Assembly: GCA_900541205.1 (NCBI GenBank)
Contig: UQIV01000034.1
Span: 1 to 17,923 of the forward strand
Source of the DNA: an uncultured Collinsella sp.
Lineage (GTDB): Bacteria; Actinomycetota; Coriobacteriia; Coriobacteriales; Coriobacteriaceae
DNA: 17,923 nucleotides
Direction of reading: 5' to 3'
The position numbers and the translations under genes are program-made. Below, one piece after another: positions 6,366-15,361 of the stretch (position 1 is the stretch's first letter; each line of letters opens with the position of its first letter). A model generated the notes under the pieces. That model ran no database searches, was not told the origin of the DNA, and saw nothing but the letters and a program-made list of their open reading frames with translations.

Positions 6366-6381
6366 GGACGAGAACAACCGA

Positions 6382-7409
<1,028 letters not shown>

Positions 7410-7410
<1 letters not shown>

Positions 7411-8501
7411 TACGCCTCGCCTCCCTTCTTGGAATCCTTGCGCGTACGGGACGTCTCAGGAGCGTTCTTGAGGAACTCGGGGTCACCGGAGTAGTGGCAC
7501 GCAGAGTAATGACCAGACTCGGTGACAACGCGCTCGGGGCGCTGCTTGCGGCACTTGTCCGTCGCATAGGGACAACGAGGCGAGAACACGCAGCCCTCAG
7601 GCAGGTTCATGAGCGAAGGCGGGTTGCCGTGAATCGGCGTAAGAGGCTTCTTCTCTTCGATGGCCTGCTCCGGGATGGAGCGGATAAGGCCCCAGGTGTA
7701 GGGGTGGCGGCTCTCGTAGAAGATTTCCTCAGCAGTACCGAACTCGACGGGACGGCCGGCGTACATAACCATGATCTTGTCAGCCATATCGGCGACAACG
7801 CCCAGGTCATGGGTGATCATGATGATGGCGTTGCCGTTCTTCTCCTGCATCTCCTGCATGAGCTCGATAATCTGAGCCTGAATGGTAACGTCCAAGGCAG
7901 TCGTGGGCTCGTCGGCAATCAGAATATCGGGGTCGCAGGCAAGAGCCATAGCGATCATGACGCGCTGACGCATACCGCCAGAGAACTGGTGCGGATACTC
8001 ATTGACGCGCTTCTCGGGCTCGGGAATGCCAACGAGGTCCAAAAGCTCGGTGGCGCGCTTGAGCGCCTCCTGCTTGGAGTAGCCACGGTGCAGACGAAGA
8101 CCCTCGCCTACCTGCTTGCCGATCTTATAGACCGGGTTCAAGGAGGTCATAGGATCCTGGAAGATCATCGCGATATCGTTACCGCGAATGTGCTGCATCT
8201 CTTCCTCGGTCATCTCGAGGATAGAACGACCGCGATAGCGAACGTCGCCGCCCTCAATCTTTCCCGGAGGCATCGAGATAAGGCCCATGATGGTCATGGC
8301 AGTCACGGACTTACCGGAGCCGGACTCACCGACGACGCCCAGGGTCTCGCCGCGATCGAGCGTGTAGGAGACACCGTCGACAGCGCGAACGACGCCATCC
8401 TCGGTGTGGAAATACATCTTTAGGTCATCGACCTCGAGCAGATGCTGGCCCTCGGGAACCGGCTGGTCCTTCAGGTCCACATAGTTCTTGTTCTTCTTCA
8501 T
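7410..8501 (-). CDS. oppD: Oligopeptide ABC importer ATPase OppD
   Basis: A 363-residue ATPase subunit, partner of OppF. Walker A GESGSGKS is at 58-65, Q-loop FQDPMTSLNP at 114-123, signature FSGGMRQR at 173-180, Walker B ILIADEP at 193-199 and H-loop ITHD at 229-232. The C-terminal extension HPYTWGLIRSIPEQ is typical of OppD/DppD. C304, C310, C317 and C335 form the same cysteine pattern as in OppF. The last 20 residues are a charged tail rich in K, R and E that also encodes the oppF ribosome site. The ATG at 8501 lies 2 bases from the oppC stop and uses AAGG just upstream, so the genes are tightly coupled. Confidence 0.95.
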
Positions 8502-8503
8502 CC

Positions 8504-9439
8504 TTATGCGTCCTTCATCTTGACGTCGAGGGCGTCGCGCAAACCGTCACCCAGCAGGGTGAAGGCGAGCACCGTCGAGAGAATTGCCAGACCGGGCATG
8601 ATCATCATCCAGGGAGCAGTCAGCAGATACTGCTGACCGTCCTGAATCATGGAGCCCCACGAAGGCGTAGGCGGAATAACGCCCATGCCGAGGAAGGACA
8701 GAGCAGACTCGGTCAGGATGGCGCCACCAATGTTCATGGTCGCGTAGACCACGATGGAGGCGACGGAGTTCGGGAAGATGTGACGCACGACGATACGAGC
8801 ATCAGATGCACCCATCGCGCGCGCAGCATCAACATAGTCGTTTTCCTTGACGGTCAAGATCGCAGAGCGGAAGACGCGCGCAATCGAAGGCCAGCCGAGA
8901 ACACCGATGGCGATAAAGACGTTCTGAAGACCGCGGCCGATAACGGCGATCATGGCGACAACGAACAGCACGTACGGGAACGCCAGGAAGATGTCCGCAC
9001 AGCGCATGATGATCGTATCCCAGATGCCGCCGTAGAAACCGGCCAGAGCACCCATGACCAGACCGATCAGCGTGGAAATCGCGGTGGCCATAATTCCGAC
9101 AGACAGCGAAACGCGCGCACCGTAGATAACGCGGACGAGAATGTCACGACCAAGGGCGTCGGTGCCAAACGGGTGCTCTGCACACGGAGCCAGCAGCGAC
9201 GTCTCGGCCATGGTGGTCGAGTCGGAAGCCGTCGGAGAACCGAGCCAGGGCTTAGCCCACAGATCTGCGGTCAGGGCAACCACAACGACGATGATGATCC
9301 AACAGACACCGATAACGGCGAGTTTGTTCTTACGAAGACGCTTAAAAGCGTCGCCCCACAGCGTGCGGGACTTCGCGGGAGCAGATGCGGCCTTGGCGGC
9401 GGTAGCCTGCTCCTGAGACTGAGAATCAGTTTCCTGCAT
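8504..9439 (-). CDS. oppC: Oligopeptide ABC importer permease OppC
   Basis: A 311-residue inner-membrane permease. It starts with a polar 25-residue tail rich in Q, A and K. The first membrane helix (LAVIGVCWIIIVVVVALTA) leads to an extracellular loop containing HPFGTDALGRDILVRVIYGARVSL, the usual OppC signature. The cytoplasmic coupling (EAA) loop is DAARAMGASDARIVVRHIFPN. About six membrane segments are evident, and length is normal. The ATG at 9439 is preceded by GGGAGG and lies 14 bases past the oppB stop codon. Confidence 0.94.
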   Translation of the reverse strand: MQETDSQSQEQATAAKAASAPAKSRTLWGDAFKRLRKNKLAVIGVCWIIIVVVVALTADLWAKPWLGSPTASDSTTMAETSLLAPCAEHPFGTDALGRDILVRVIYGARVSLSVGIMATAISTLIGLVMGALAGFYGGIWDTIIMRCADIFLAFPYVLFVVAMIAVIGRGLQNVFIAIGVLGWPSIARVFRSAILTVKENDYVDAARAMGASDARIVVRHIFPNSVASIVVYATMNIGGAILTESALSFLGMGVIPPTPSWGSMIQDGQQYLLTAPWMMIMPGLAILSTVLAFTLLGDGLRDALDVKMKDA

Positions 9440-9453
9440 GAGACGTACCTCCC

Positions 9454-10491
9454 TTAGGCCTTATCCGACGGACCGCCAAGGCGGATGCGCGGGTCGAGGA
9501 ATGCATAGCTAATGTCGACGAGCAGGTTGATCACCATGACGACGACGACGATGAGCGTAACGCCGCCCATAACGATGGGCCAGTCACGCATGCTAATGGC
9601 GCGATAGACCTCATAGCCGATACCGGGCCAGTTAAAGACCGTCTCGGTCAGGATGGCGCCCGAAAGCATGCCGCCAAAGTCGACACCAATATAGGTAACG
9701 ACGGGGATGAGTGCATTCTTAAGCGCATGCTTGACGATGATCGCGCGATTGGAGAGACCCTTGGCCTTTGCCGTACGGATGTAATCCTGGTTCATGACGT
9801 CAAGCAGCTGCGAGCGCATAATGCGGGCGGCGTATGCGGTCGAAACCGAAGCCAGCGTAATGGTCGGAAGCACATAGTGCATCCAATCCTGATACTGAGA
9901 GCTGGAACCGCCGGCACCCGAGATCGGCATGGAGATTGCACCGCCCGTGGCGTCCTTGAGGATGACGCCAAAGAACAGCTGCAGCAACATACCGAGCCAG
10001 AAGGCCGGGACCGCAACGAGGATCGACGTGGTGAGCGTTACCAAAATATCCCAGAAGGAATAACGCTTTACCGCCGAAATGATACCCGCACCGATACCCA
10101 TGATTGCCTCGAGCACGATGGCGCACGCGGCAAGTTTGATCGTATACGGATACTTCTGGGCAAAGATATCCGTAACCGGCAGCTTGCGCTGATACGAATT
10201 GCCCAGATCGCCATGAAGCAGGCCGTTCATGTAATACAAGTAACGGTCCACGAGCGACGTTTGAACGGGATCGCCGTTCTCGTCAAGGATCGCGTTGCCG
10301 TCCTCGTCCGACTGGACCAGGTGATAGCGGACGCGAAGCTGAAGCTCCACCTCGGGGGACAGAGCCTTGTCTCCACCGATCAGCTTGATCGGATCTCCCG
10401 GCACGATATTCTGGAGGGCGAACAGAATCAGCGTAACGCCCAAAAACACCGGGATGAACTGAAGCACACGTTTAACGATGTACTTACCCAT
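9454..10491 (-). CDS. oppB: Oligopeptide ABC importer permease OppB
   Basis: A 345-residue inner-membrane permease that pairs with OppC. The N-terminus GKYIVKRVLQFIPVFLGVT is typical, followed by VPGDP and LHGDLGNSY. The EAA loop is RTAKAKGLSNRAIIVKHALKN, then the conserved GAILTETVFNWPGIG. There are six predicted membrane segments. The first external loop carries an Asp/Gly-rich stretch of about 19 residues (61-79, SDEDGNAILDENGDP) between the usual RYHL and YYMNGLLHGDLG; it reads like an insert. The ATG at 10491 has GGGGAG upstream. A 156-base gap with a hairpin separates it from oppA. Confidence 0.94.
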   Translation of the reverse strand: MGKYIVKRVLQFIPVFLGVTLILFALQNIVPGDPIKLIGGDKALSPEVELQLRVRYHLVQSDEDGNAILDENGDPVQTSLVDRYLYYMNGLLHGDLGNSYQRKLPVTDIFAQKYPYTIKLAACAIVLEAIMGIGAGIISAVKRYSFWDILVTLTTSILVAVPAFWLGMLLQLFFGVILKDATGGAISMPISGAGGSSSQYQDWMHYVLPTITLASVSTAYAARIMRSQLLDVMNQDYIRTAKAKGLSNRAIIVKHALKNALIPVVTYIGVDFGGMLSGAILTETVFNWPGIGYEVYRAISMRDWPIVMGGVTLIVVVVMVINLLVDISYAFLDPRIRLGGPSDKA

Positions 10492-10522
10492 ACCACTCCC
10501 CTATCTAGGGATTAACCTAAAT

Positions 10523-10550
10523 GGGATGCCGATCGCCAGACCGGCATCCC
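10523..10550 (-). terminator. Hairpin between oppA and oppB
   Basis: GGGATGCCG and CGGCATCCC (9-bp stem, 10-base loop) lie 98 bases past the oppA stop on the minus strand. No T-run follows (ATTTAGG), so it is more likely a partial terminator or a 3' stabiliser. Such an element would raise oppA output over the membrane and ATPase genes. Confidence 0.55.
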
Positions 10551-10614
10551 AAAATTACCATCAGCCAGTTTACCCCAGGTTAGGGAGAACTGTATGTTTC
10601 CCATGAGGTCTACG

Positions 10615-10643
10615 TAAATACTTGACCCTCACGGAAGCTGCAA
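10615..10643 (-). promoter_or_regulatory. Possible internal promoter for oppBCDF
   Basis: On the minus strand TTGCAG (10638-10643) and TATTTA (10615-10620) are 17 bases apart, just past the oppA stop codon. The spacing is ideal but the boxes are imperfect, so this is only a candidate. Confidence 0.3.
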
Positions 10644-10647
10644 ACTC

Positions 10648-12324
10648 TTAGGCGAGCTCAGCGGTACCCAGCTCGGCATGCTTCTGCGGATCGACATAGA
10701 GGTGCTTGATGCGATCGGAGCCGACGATGGTGTGCGTGTAGAACATCACCGGGATGACCGGGCAGTCGGCAGCGACCATTGCATCGGCCTCCTGCATCTT
10801 AGCGACGCGCTCCTCGTCGTCAACAATAGTACGAGCCTCGTCGACCTTGGCGTCGAACTCGGGGTTGCTGTAACCAGAGCGGTTGTCGCCACCGAGGGAG
10901 TCGGAGTGGAACAGCGGATACAGGAAGTTGTCCATGATCGGGTAGTCGGCAATCCAACCCAGACGACCGAACTGATAGTTAAAGTTCTGATACTGCTCGA
11001 GCAGGGCAGACCACTCGGGGGTATCGGAGACAGCGGTAACGCCAACCTTGGCAAGGTCGCCGATGATGGACTCCATGATCTCCTTGTGACCGCCGTCCTG
11101 GTTGTAGGAAAGGGTCACGCTAATGCCACGATCCCCGTTAGCGCCAGCGGGAGCAACCTTGTCGAGGTACTCGTTAGCCTTGTCGACATCGTAGGCGCAG
11201 AACTCCCATGCGCCCTCCTTGTAGCCATCGATGCCCGGAGGAACAATGCCGTCGGCGGGGGTACGGGTACCCTTGAAGATGGTCTTGCAGATGGCCTCAC
11301 GGTTGATGGCCAGGGAGATGCCCCTACGCAGGTCGGCGTTGTTGAACGGCTCGGCCGTGGTGTTGCAGGTCAGATAGTACGTGGAAGGCTCGGCGCCGAG
11401 CAGCATGCGCTCGCCGTCACCCATGGTGTAGCCGTCCTTGGACACGCCGCGATCCTTCTTGGCGGCATCGATCTGAGCAACGGGAACGTCGCAGACATCG
11501 AGGTTACCGGCCTGGAACTCCTTGTAAGCAGTCTCCATGTCCTTGATGACCTGGAAGTGGATGCCATCGATCTTGGCCTTGTCGCCATAGTAATCGTCGA
11601 ACTTCTTGAGGTTGATCTCCTGACCATCCTCCCACTTGCCGTCCATCATGAACGGGCCGTTACCGACCGGTGCAAGATAGAAGCTCTTGACATCGGACTC
11701 GGCGCACTCGGGAACCGGGGCCAGAGCCGGGTGAGAGGCGACGAAGGGGAAGTCGGCGTAAGCGGAAGACAGCTTGACGACGAGGGTCTCATCGTCGGGG
11801 CAAGTAACACCGCTGAGCTCGGTAGCGTTACCGGCAAGCAGGTCGTCATAGCCCTCGACCATAGAAAGGTGATAGGAGACCTCGGAAGGGCCGTACTCGG
11901 TAGCGATGGCCGACTTGGTGTTGACCAGACGCTCCCAACCGAGCTTGAAGGACTTGGAGGTAACGTCGTCACCGTTGTGGAACTTGGCCTTCTTGATCTT
12001 GAAGGTGAACTCGGTGGCGTCGTCGTTGGCCTCAAAGGACTCGCAAGCCAGCGGAACGATCTCGCCCTTCTCGGCGTCATAAGAGGTCAGAGCATCAAAG
12101 AGCTGGTACTCGACCTGAGTGCCCTGGTCCTCCTGGACGTTATAGGGGTCGATGCAGACCGGGTTGTTGATGTAGAAGTTCAGCGTCGAACCGGACTCAG
12201 AACCGGAAGCGTCGCCGCCCTTCTTGCCACATGCGGCAAGAAAAGCCATGGAGCTCGCAGCAAGGGTACCGCCGACAAAGGCGCGACGACCCATAACGGG
12301 CTGGTGGAACATAGAATCAGCCAT
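10648..12324 (-). CDS. oppA: Oligopeptide-binding lipoprotein OppA
   Basis: A 558-residue family 5 solute-binding protein that would capture peptides outside the membrane and deliver them to OppBC. The signal region has twin arginines (MGRRAFVGG, R13-R14), a hydrophobic stretch and a lipobox LAAC with C32 as the lipidated residue. It is thus a likely Tat-exported lipoprotein. Family features include LFDALTSYD, EFTFKIKKAKFHNGDDVTS and, later, NNADLRRGISLAINREAI. The start at 12324 is chosen over longer readings because AAGGAGG lies 5 bases upstream and the signal peptide begins there. It is first in the operon, with a promoter 97 bases upstream. Substrate preference (di- versus oligopeptide) cannot be read from sequence. 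Confidence 0.94.
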   Translation of the reverse strand: MADSMFHQPVMGRRAFVGGTLAASSMAFLAACGKKGGDASGSESGSTLNFYINNPVCIDPYNVQEDQGTQVEYQLFDALTSYDAEKGEIVPLACESFEANDDATEFTFKIKKAKFHNGDDVTSKSFKLGWERLVNTKSAIATEYGPSEVSYHLSMVEGYDDLLAGNATELSGVTCPDDETLVVKLSSAYADFPFVASHPALAPVPECAESDVKSFYLAPVGNGPFMMDGKWEDGQEINLKKFDDYYGDKAKIDGIHFQVIKDMETAYKEFQAGNLDVCDVPVAQIDAAKKDRGVSKDGYTMGDGERMLLGAEPSTYYLTCNTTAEPFNNADLRRGISLAINREAICKTIFKGTRTPADGIVPPGIDGYKEGAWEFCAYDVDKANEYLDKVAPAGANGDRGISVTLSYNQDGGHKEIMESIIGDLAKVGVTAVSDTPEWSALLEQYQNFNYQFGRLGWIADYPIMDNFLYPLFHSDSLGGDNRSGYSNPEFDAKVDEARTIVDDEERVAKMQEADAMVAADCPVIPVMFYTHTIVGSDRIKHLYVDPQKHAELGTAELA

Positions 12325-12402
12325 GCCATCCTCCTTATGAGATAGGACAAAGTAAGTTCGGTCGGGCAACGTCAAGACAGCCCAATCGAACCATTCAAAC
12401 GC

Positions 12403-12437
12403 GGTCCGCCGTTTTGGCTGGTTATACAAAGCGGACC
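12403..12437 (-). promoter_or_regulatory. Inverted repeat around the opp -10 box (possible operator)
   Basis: GGTCCGC and GCGGACC (7-base arms, 21 bases apart) bracket the -10 box and expected start point of the opp promoter. The position suits a repressor site, but it could also be chance in GC-rich DNA. Confidence 0.3.
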
Positions 12438-12449
12438 AACGTATTGCAA
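12421..12449 (-). promoter_or_regulatory. oppABCDF promoter
   Basis: On the minus strand TTGCAA (12444-12449) and TATAAC (12421-12426) are separated by 17 bases, close to the sigma-70-type consensus. The transcript would start near 12414 and have a leader of about 90 bases. Confidence 0.72.
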
Positions 12450-12562
12450 TACAGTAGCGCATTTTATGCACGATTTGGGGCTAATTCCGGTTAACGGTCG
12501 AGATTTTCTTTAGTTGGGCGAAGTATATGAGGATATTTTGACTCTGTTACAAATATGTAAAC

Positions 12563-12593
12563 AAAAAGGGTCCCGCACTTGCGGGACCCTTTT
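12563..12593 (-). terminator. Terminator after secG
   Basis: A perfect 13-bp stem (12564-12576 with 12581-12593) with loop AAGT on the minus strand ends in a T-run (CCCTTTTTG). It lies 22 bases past the secG stop and insulates secG from the opp promoter region. Confidence 0.9.
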
Positions 12594-12615
12594 CAAGTAT
12601 TTATGCGGCTCGTGA

Positions 12616-12870
12616 TTAGTAGCCCACGATGCCCTGCGGGAAGAAGAACATGCACAGCACGACGCACACGGCAAACACGACAGCCATGATGACGGTCAGG
12701 CGGTCAAGGTTCTGCTCCATAACGCCCGTGGCAGAGCTGGAGTTATACAGCGAGCTGGCAATCATATCCGAAACGCCGGTACCCTTACCGGAATGCATCA
12801 GGACGAGAATCGTCAGCGCCACGGCAGAAACAGCCCAAACGACAAACAGAAGAATCTGGAACGGACCCAT
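12616..12870 (-). CDS. secG: Preprotein translocase subunit SecG
   Basis: An 84-residue membrane protein, the small non-essential partner of SecYE in protein export. Two membrane helices are visible (about 5-23 and 56-76). Between them is the family loop LMHSGKGTGVSDMIASSLYNSSSATGV, shortened here to its key parts HSGKGTGVSD and SSSATG. Length is normal. The ATG at 12870 has AAGGAG 8 bases upstream. It lies downstream of gpmI across a terminator, an arrangement often seen beside glycolytic genes in Gram-positives. A possible extended -10 (TGGTACAGT, 12907-12914) could start its own transcript. Confidence 0.93.
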   Translation of the reverse strand: MGPFQILLFVVWAVSAVALTILVLMHSGKGTGVSDMIASSLYNSSSATGVMEQNLDRLTVIMAVVFAVCVVLCMFFFPQGIVGY

Positions 12871-12906
12871 AGATAAGCTCCTTAATAGAACAGTTCAAAC
12901 TCCAGT

Positions 12907-12914
12907 ACTGTACC
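12907..12914 (-). promoter_or_regulatory. Possible extended -10 promoter for secG
   Basis: On the minus strand TGGTACAGT includes a TGn extension and TACAGT (12907-12912), about 37 bases before the secG start codon. There is no good -35, so support is weak. The gpmI terminator upstream makes some local promoter likely. Confidence 0.3.
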
Positions 12915-12974
12915 ACAATCCCCCGCTCTCCCCTACCTGCCACTCAAGGACGGGGTGGAAATGGCAGAAATACC

Positions 12975-13009
12975 AAAAAGGGGGTTGTCCGGTTGTGGAC
13001 AACCCCCTT
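12975..13009 (-). terminator. Terminator after gpmI
   Basis: A perfect 13-bp stem (12978-12990 with 12997-13009) with a 6-base loop, followed on the minus strand by TTTTT. It lies 26 bases past the gpmI stop codon. Confidence 0.9.
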
Positions 13010-13034
13010 GCTAGAAAACGGTATTTGTTTTCTA

Positions 13035-14588
13035 TTAGGCCTCGGTAGCGAGCACGCGGCCCGTCATCTCGGCGGAAGGCTCAATACCAGCCATGGTGAG
13101 CATGGTCGGAGCGATATCGGAAAGACGGCCGTCCTCGATACCGGTGAGCTTGGCCTTCTCATCAACGATGATGAACGGCACGCGGTTGGTGGTGTGAGCC
13201 GTAAACGGATGCTTGGAACCGTCGGAAGCAACGTCAAACATGTGATCGGCGTTGCCGTGGTCGGCGGTAATCAGCGCAAAGCCGCCCTTGGCGAGAATCG
13301 CCGGGACAACCTTGGACAGGGCATCGTCAACAGCCTCGACAGCCTTAACGGCAGCGTCGAAGACACCGGTGTGACCAACCATGTCGCAGTTCGCGAAGTT
13401 CACGATGTAGAAATCAGCGCGATCCTCGTTGATGGCGGCGACGAGCTTCTCGGTAACCTCGGGAGCGCTCATCTCGGGCTGCAGATCGTAGGTAGCAACC
13501 TTGGGGGAAGCGACGAGCACGCGCTCCTCGCCCTCCTTGGGCTCCTCGATGCCACCGTTGAGGAAGAACGTCACGTGGGCGTACTTCTCGGTCTCGGCAG
13601 TGTGCAGCTGCTTCAGGCCATTGGCGGCGATAACGTCGGCCAGGACGTTCTCGGGGAACGTCTTGGGGAAGGCGACCTCGACGTCAAACGTCGGATCATA
13701 CTCGGTCATCGTCACAAAGTGCGAAAGCTTGATCTGCTCGCGCTCAAAGCCGTCGAACTCCTTGTCCGTGAACACGCGGGTCATCTGACGAGCGCGGTCG
13801 GGACGGAAGTTGAAGAAGATGGCCGCGTCGCCCTCGTGAATGCCCTCGTTGTGGGCAGCGAAGGGCTCGACGAACTCGTCGCCGCGCGGGTCCTTCTCGT
13901 AGTAGGCCTTGATACCGGCAACGGGGTCGGTATCAGCATCGGACGCGTTGACCATGACGTCGTAGGCGCGCTGGATGCGCTCCCAACGGTTGTCGCGGTC
14001 CATCGCCCAATAACGACCCGAGACGGTGGCAACGCGAGCGTCGCAACCGGTCTCCTCGGAGATCTTAGCCAGGAAGGCGCAGAACTCACTCATGTAGCCA
14101 GCGCCGGACTGCGGGTCAACGTCGCGGCCATCCATGAAGGCGTGGACGCGAACGGTCTTGACACCGTGCTTGGCAGCCATCTTGACCAGAGCCTCGACGT
14201 GGTTCATGTGAGAATGAACACCGCCAGGGCTCATAAGGCCCATGAGGTGAAGAGTCTTGCCGTCAGCCTTGACGTCGTCCATAGCCTTGACGAAGACCTC
14301 GTTCTTGGCGATGGAGCCGTCCTTGATGGCGTTGTTGATGCGCGAAAGCTCCTGGAACACGATGCGGCCGGCACCGATGTTGAGGTGACCCACCTCGGAG
14401 TTGCCCATCTGGCCATCGGGAAGACCCACGTCCTCGCCCGAAGCGCCGAGCGTGGTGTGAGGATACTTCTCGTATAGGCTATCAAGGAAGGGCGTCTTGG
14501 CAGCGGCGACGGCGTTCTCGCCATCGGACGGAGCCAGGCCGCAGCCGTCCATGATGATCAGGAGTGCAGGAAGATGACGTTGTGCCAT
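13035..14588 (-). CDS. gpmI: 2,3-bisphosphoglycerate-independent phosphoglycerate mutase
   Basis: A 517-residue manganese-dependent enzyme that interconverts 3- and 2-phosphoglycerate in glycolysis. It belongs to the alkaline-phosphatase superfamily. The N-terminal metal motif is LIIMDGCGL (D14), and the catalytic serine is S64 in MGNSEVGHLN. The phosphotransferase insert has HSHMNH and MDGRDVDP, then FFNFRPDRARQ. Late metal motifs are NFANCDMVGHTG and ITADHGNADHM. Length fits the family (about 510). The ATG at 14588 lies 5 bases past the tpiA stop codon, with a weak AGGA ribosome site, so it is likely coupled to tpiA. Confidence 0.97.
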   Translation of the reverse strand: MAQRHLPALLIIMDGCGLAPSDGENAVAAAKTPFLDSLYEKYPHTTLGASGEDVGLPDGQMGNSEVGHLNIGAGRIVFQELSRINNAIKDGSIAKNEVFVKAMDDVKADGKTLHLMGLMSPGGVHSHMNHVEALVKMAAKHGVKTVRVHAFMDGRDVDPQSGAGYMSEFCAFLAKISEETGCDARVATVSGRYWAMDRDNRWERIQRAYDVMVNASDADTDPVAGIKAYYEKDPRGDEFVEPFAAHNEGIHEGDAAIFFNFRPDRARQMTRVFTDKEFDGFEREQIKLSHFVTMTEYDPTFDVEVAFPKTFPENVLADVIAANGLKQLHTAETEKYAHVTFFLNGGIEEPKEGEERVLVASPKVATYDLQPEMSAPEVTEKLVAAINEDRADFYIVNFANCDMVGHTGVFDAAVKAVEAVDDALSKVVPAILAKGGFALITADHGNADHMFDVASDGSKHPFTAHTTNRVPFIIVDEKAKLTGIEDGRLSDIAPTMLTMAGIEPSAEMTGRVLATEA

Positions 14589-14593
14589 ATGTC

Positions 14594-15361
14594 CTACTCG
14601 CCTGCCTTGACGACCATAGAGGCGAAGTCGGCAGCCTTGAGCGAAGCGCCGCCCACGAGGGCGCCGTCAACGTCGGGCTTGGCGACGAGCTCGGCGATGT
14701 TACCGGGCTTGGCAGAGCCACCATAGAGAACGCGAATGCCGTTAGCGAGCTCCTCGCCGAACATCTCCTTGAGGGTCTCACGGATAGCGCCGCAGACCTC
14801 CTGAGCGTCCTCGGCGGTAGCGGTCTTGCCGGTGCCGATGGCCCAGATGGGCTCGTAGGCGACGACGACCTGCTTGGGGCAGGTGATCTCAAGACCAGCA
14901 AGGCCAGCCTTGACCTGGTTCACGACGTGCTCGACATAGGTGCCAGCCTCGCGGACCTCGAGGGACTCGCCGCAGCAGAAGACGGGAACAAGGCCGGCGG
15001 CAACGAGAGCCTTGGCCTTCTTGTTCTGGTCCTCGTCGGTCTCGTGGAAGTAGTCGCGACGCTCGGAGTGACCGATGATGCAGTAGGTGCAGCCAGCGGA
15101 CTTGAGCATGTCGCAAGAGGACTCACCGGTGAAGGCACCCTTGGCCTCCCAGTACACGTTCTGTGCGCCGAGGGCGATGGGGGCAGCCTGAATGCGGTCA
15201 TGAACCGTGGTGATGTCGATGGTCGGAGGGCAGACGAGCACCTCGACGCCAGCCGGAACCTCGGGCAGAGCCTGAGCCAGCTCGTCAGCGAGCTTGGCGG
15301 CCTCGGCGACGTCGTTGTTCATCTTCCAGTTACCAGCGATAAGAAGGGTGCGATTAGGCAT
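14594..15361 (-). CDS. tpiA: Triosephosphate isomerase
   Basis: A 255-residue TIM-barrel enzyme that interconverts dihydroxyacetone phosphate and glyceraldehyde 3-phosphate. Active-site residues are present: N11 and K13 in AGNWKMN, H98 in IIGHSERR, and E170 in VVAYEPIWAIGTG. The phosphate-binding YGGSAKPGN follows. I chose the ATG at 15361 because the homology starts there. It overlaps the pgk stop codon by 8 bases, with GGAGG inside the pgk end, so translation is coupled. Residue C91-C94 and C129-C130 pairs are noticeable but lie outside the active site. Confidence 0.97.
   Translation of the reverse strand: MPNRTLLIAGNWKMNNDVAEAAKLADELAQALPEVPAGVEVLVCPPTIDITTVHDRIQAAPIALGAQNVYWEAKGAFTGESSCDMLKSAGCTYCIIGHSERRDYFHETDEDQNKKAKALVAAGLVPVFCCGESLEVREAGTYVEHVVNQVKAGLAGLEITCPKQVVVAYEPIWAIGTGKTATAEDAQEVCGAIRETLKEMFGEELANGIRVLYGGSAKPGNIAELVAKPDVDGALVGGASLKAADFASMVVKAGE

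Larger units (their letters stand above)
5784..6381. other. 600-bp gene-free stretch with nested hairpins
   Basis: Between the tRNA-Leu 5' end and the oppF stop codon I see no coding sequence. The stretch holds the tRNA-Leu promoter (5841-5889), hairpin element A (5928-6052), a 12-bp palindrome and an 11-bp hairpin (6132-6168), and hairpin element B (6234-6365). Much of it is therefore palindromic. Elements A and B are described separately. Confidence 0.8.
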
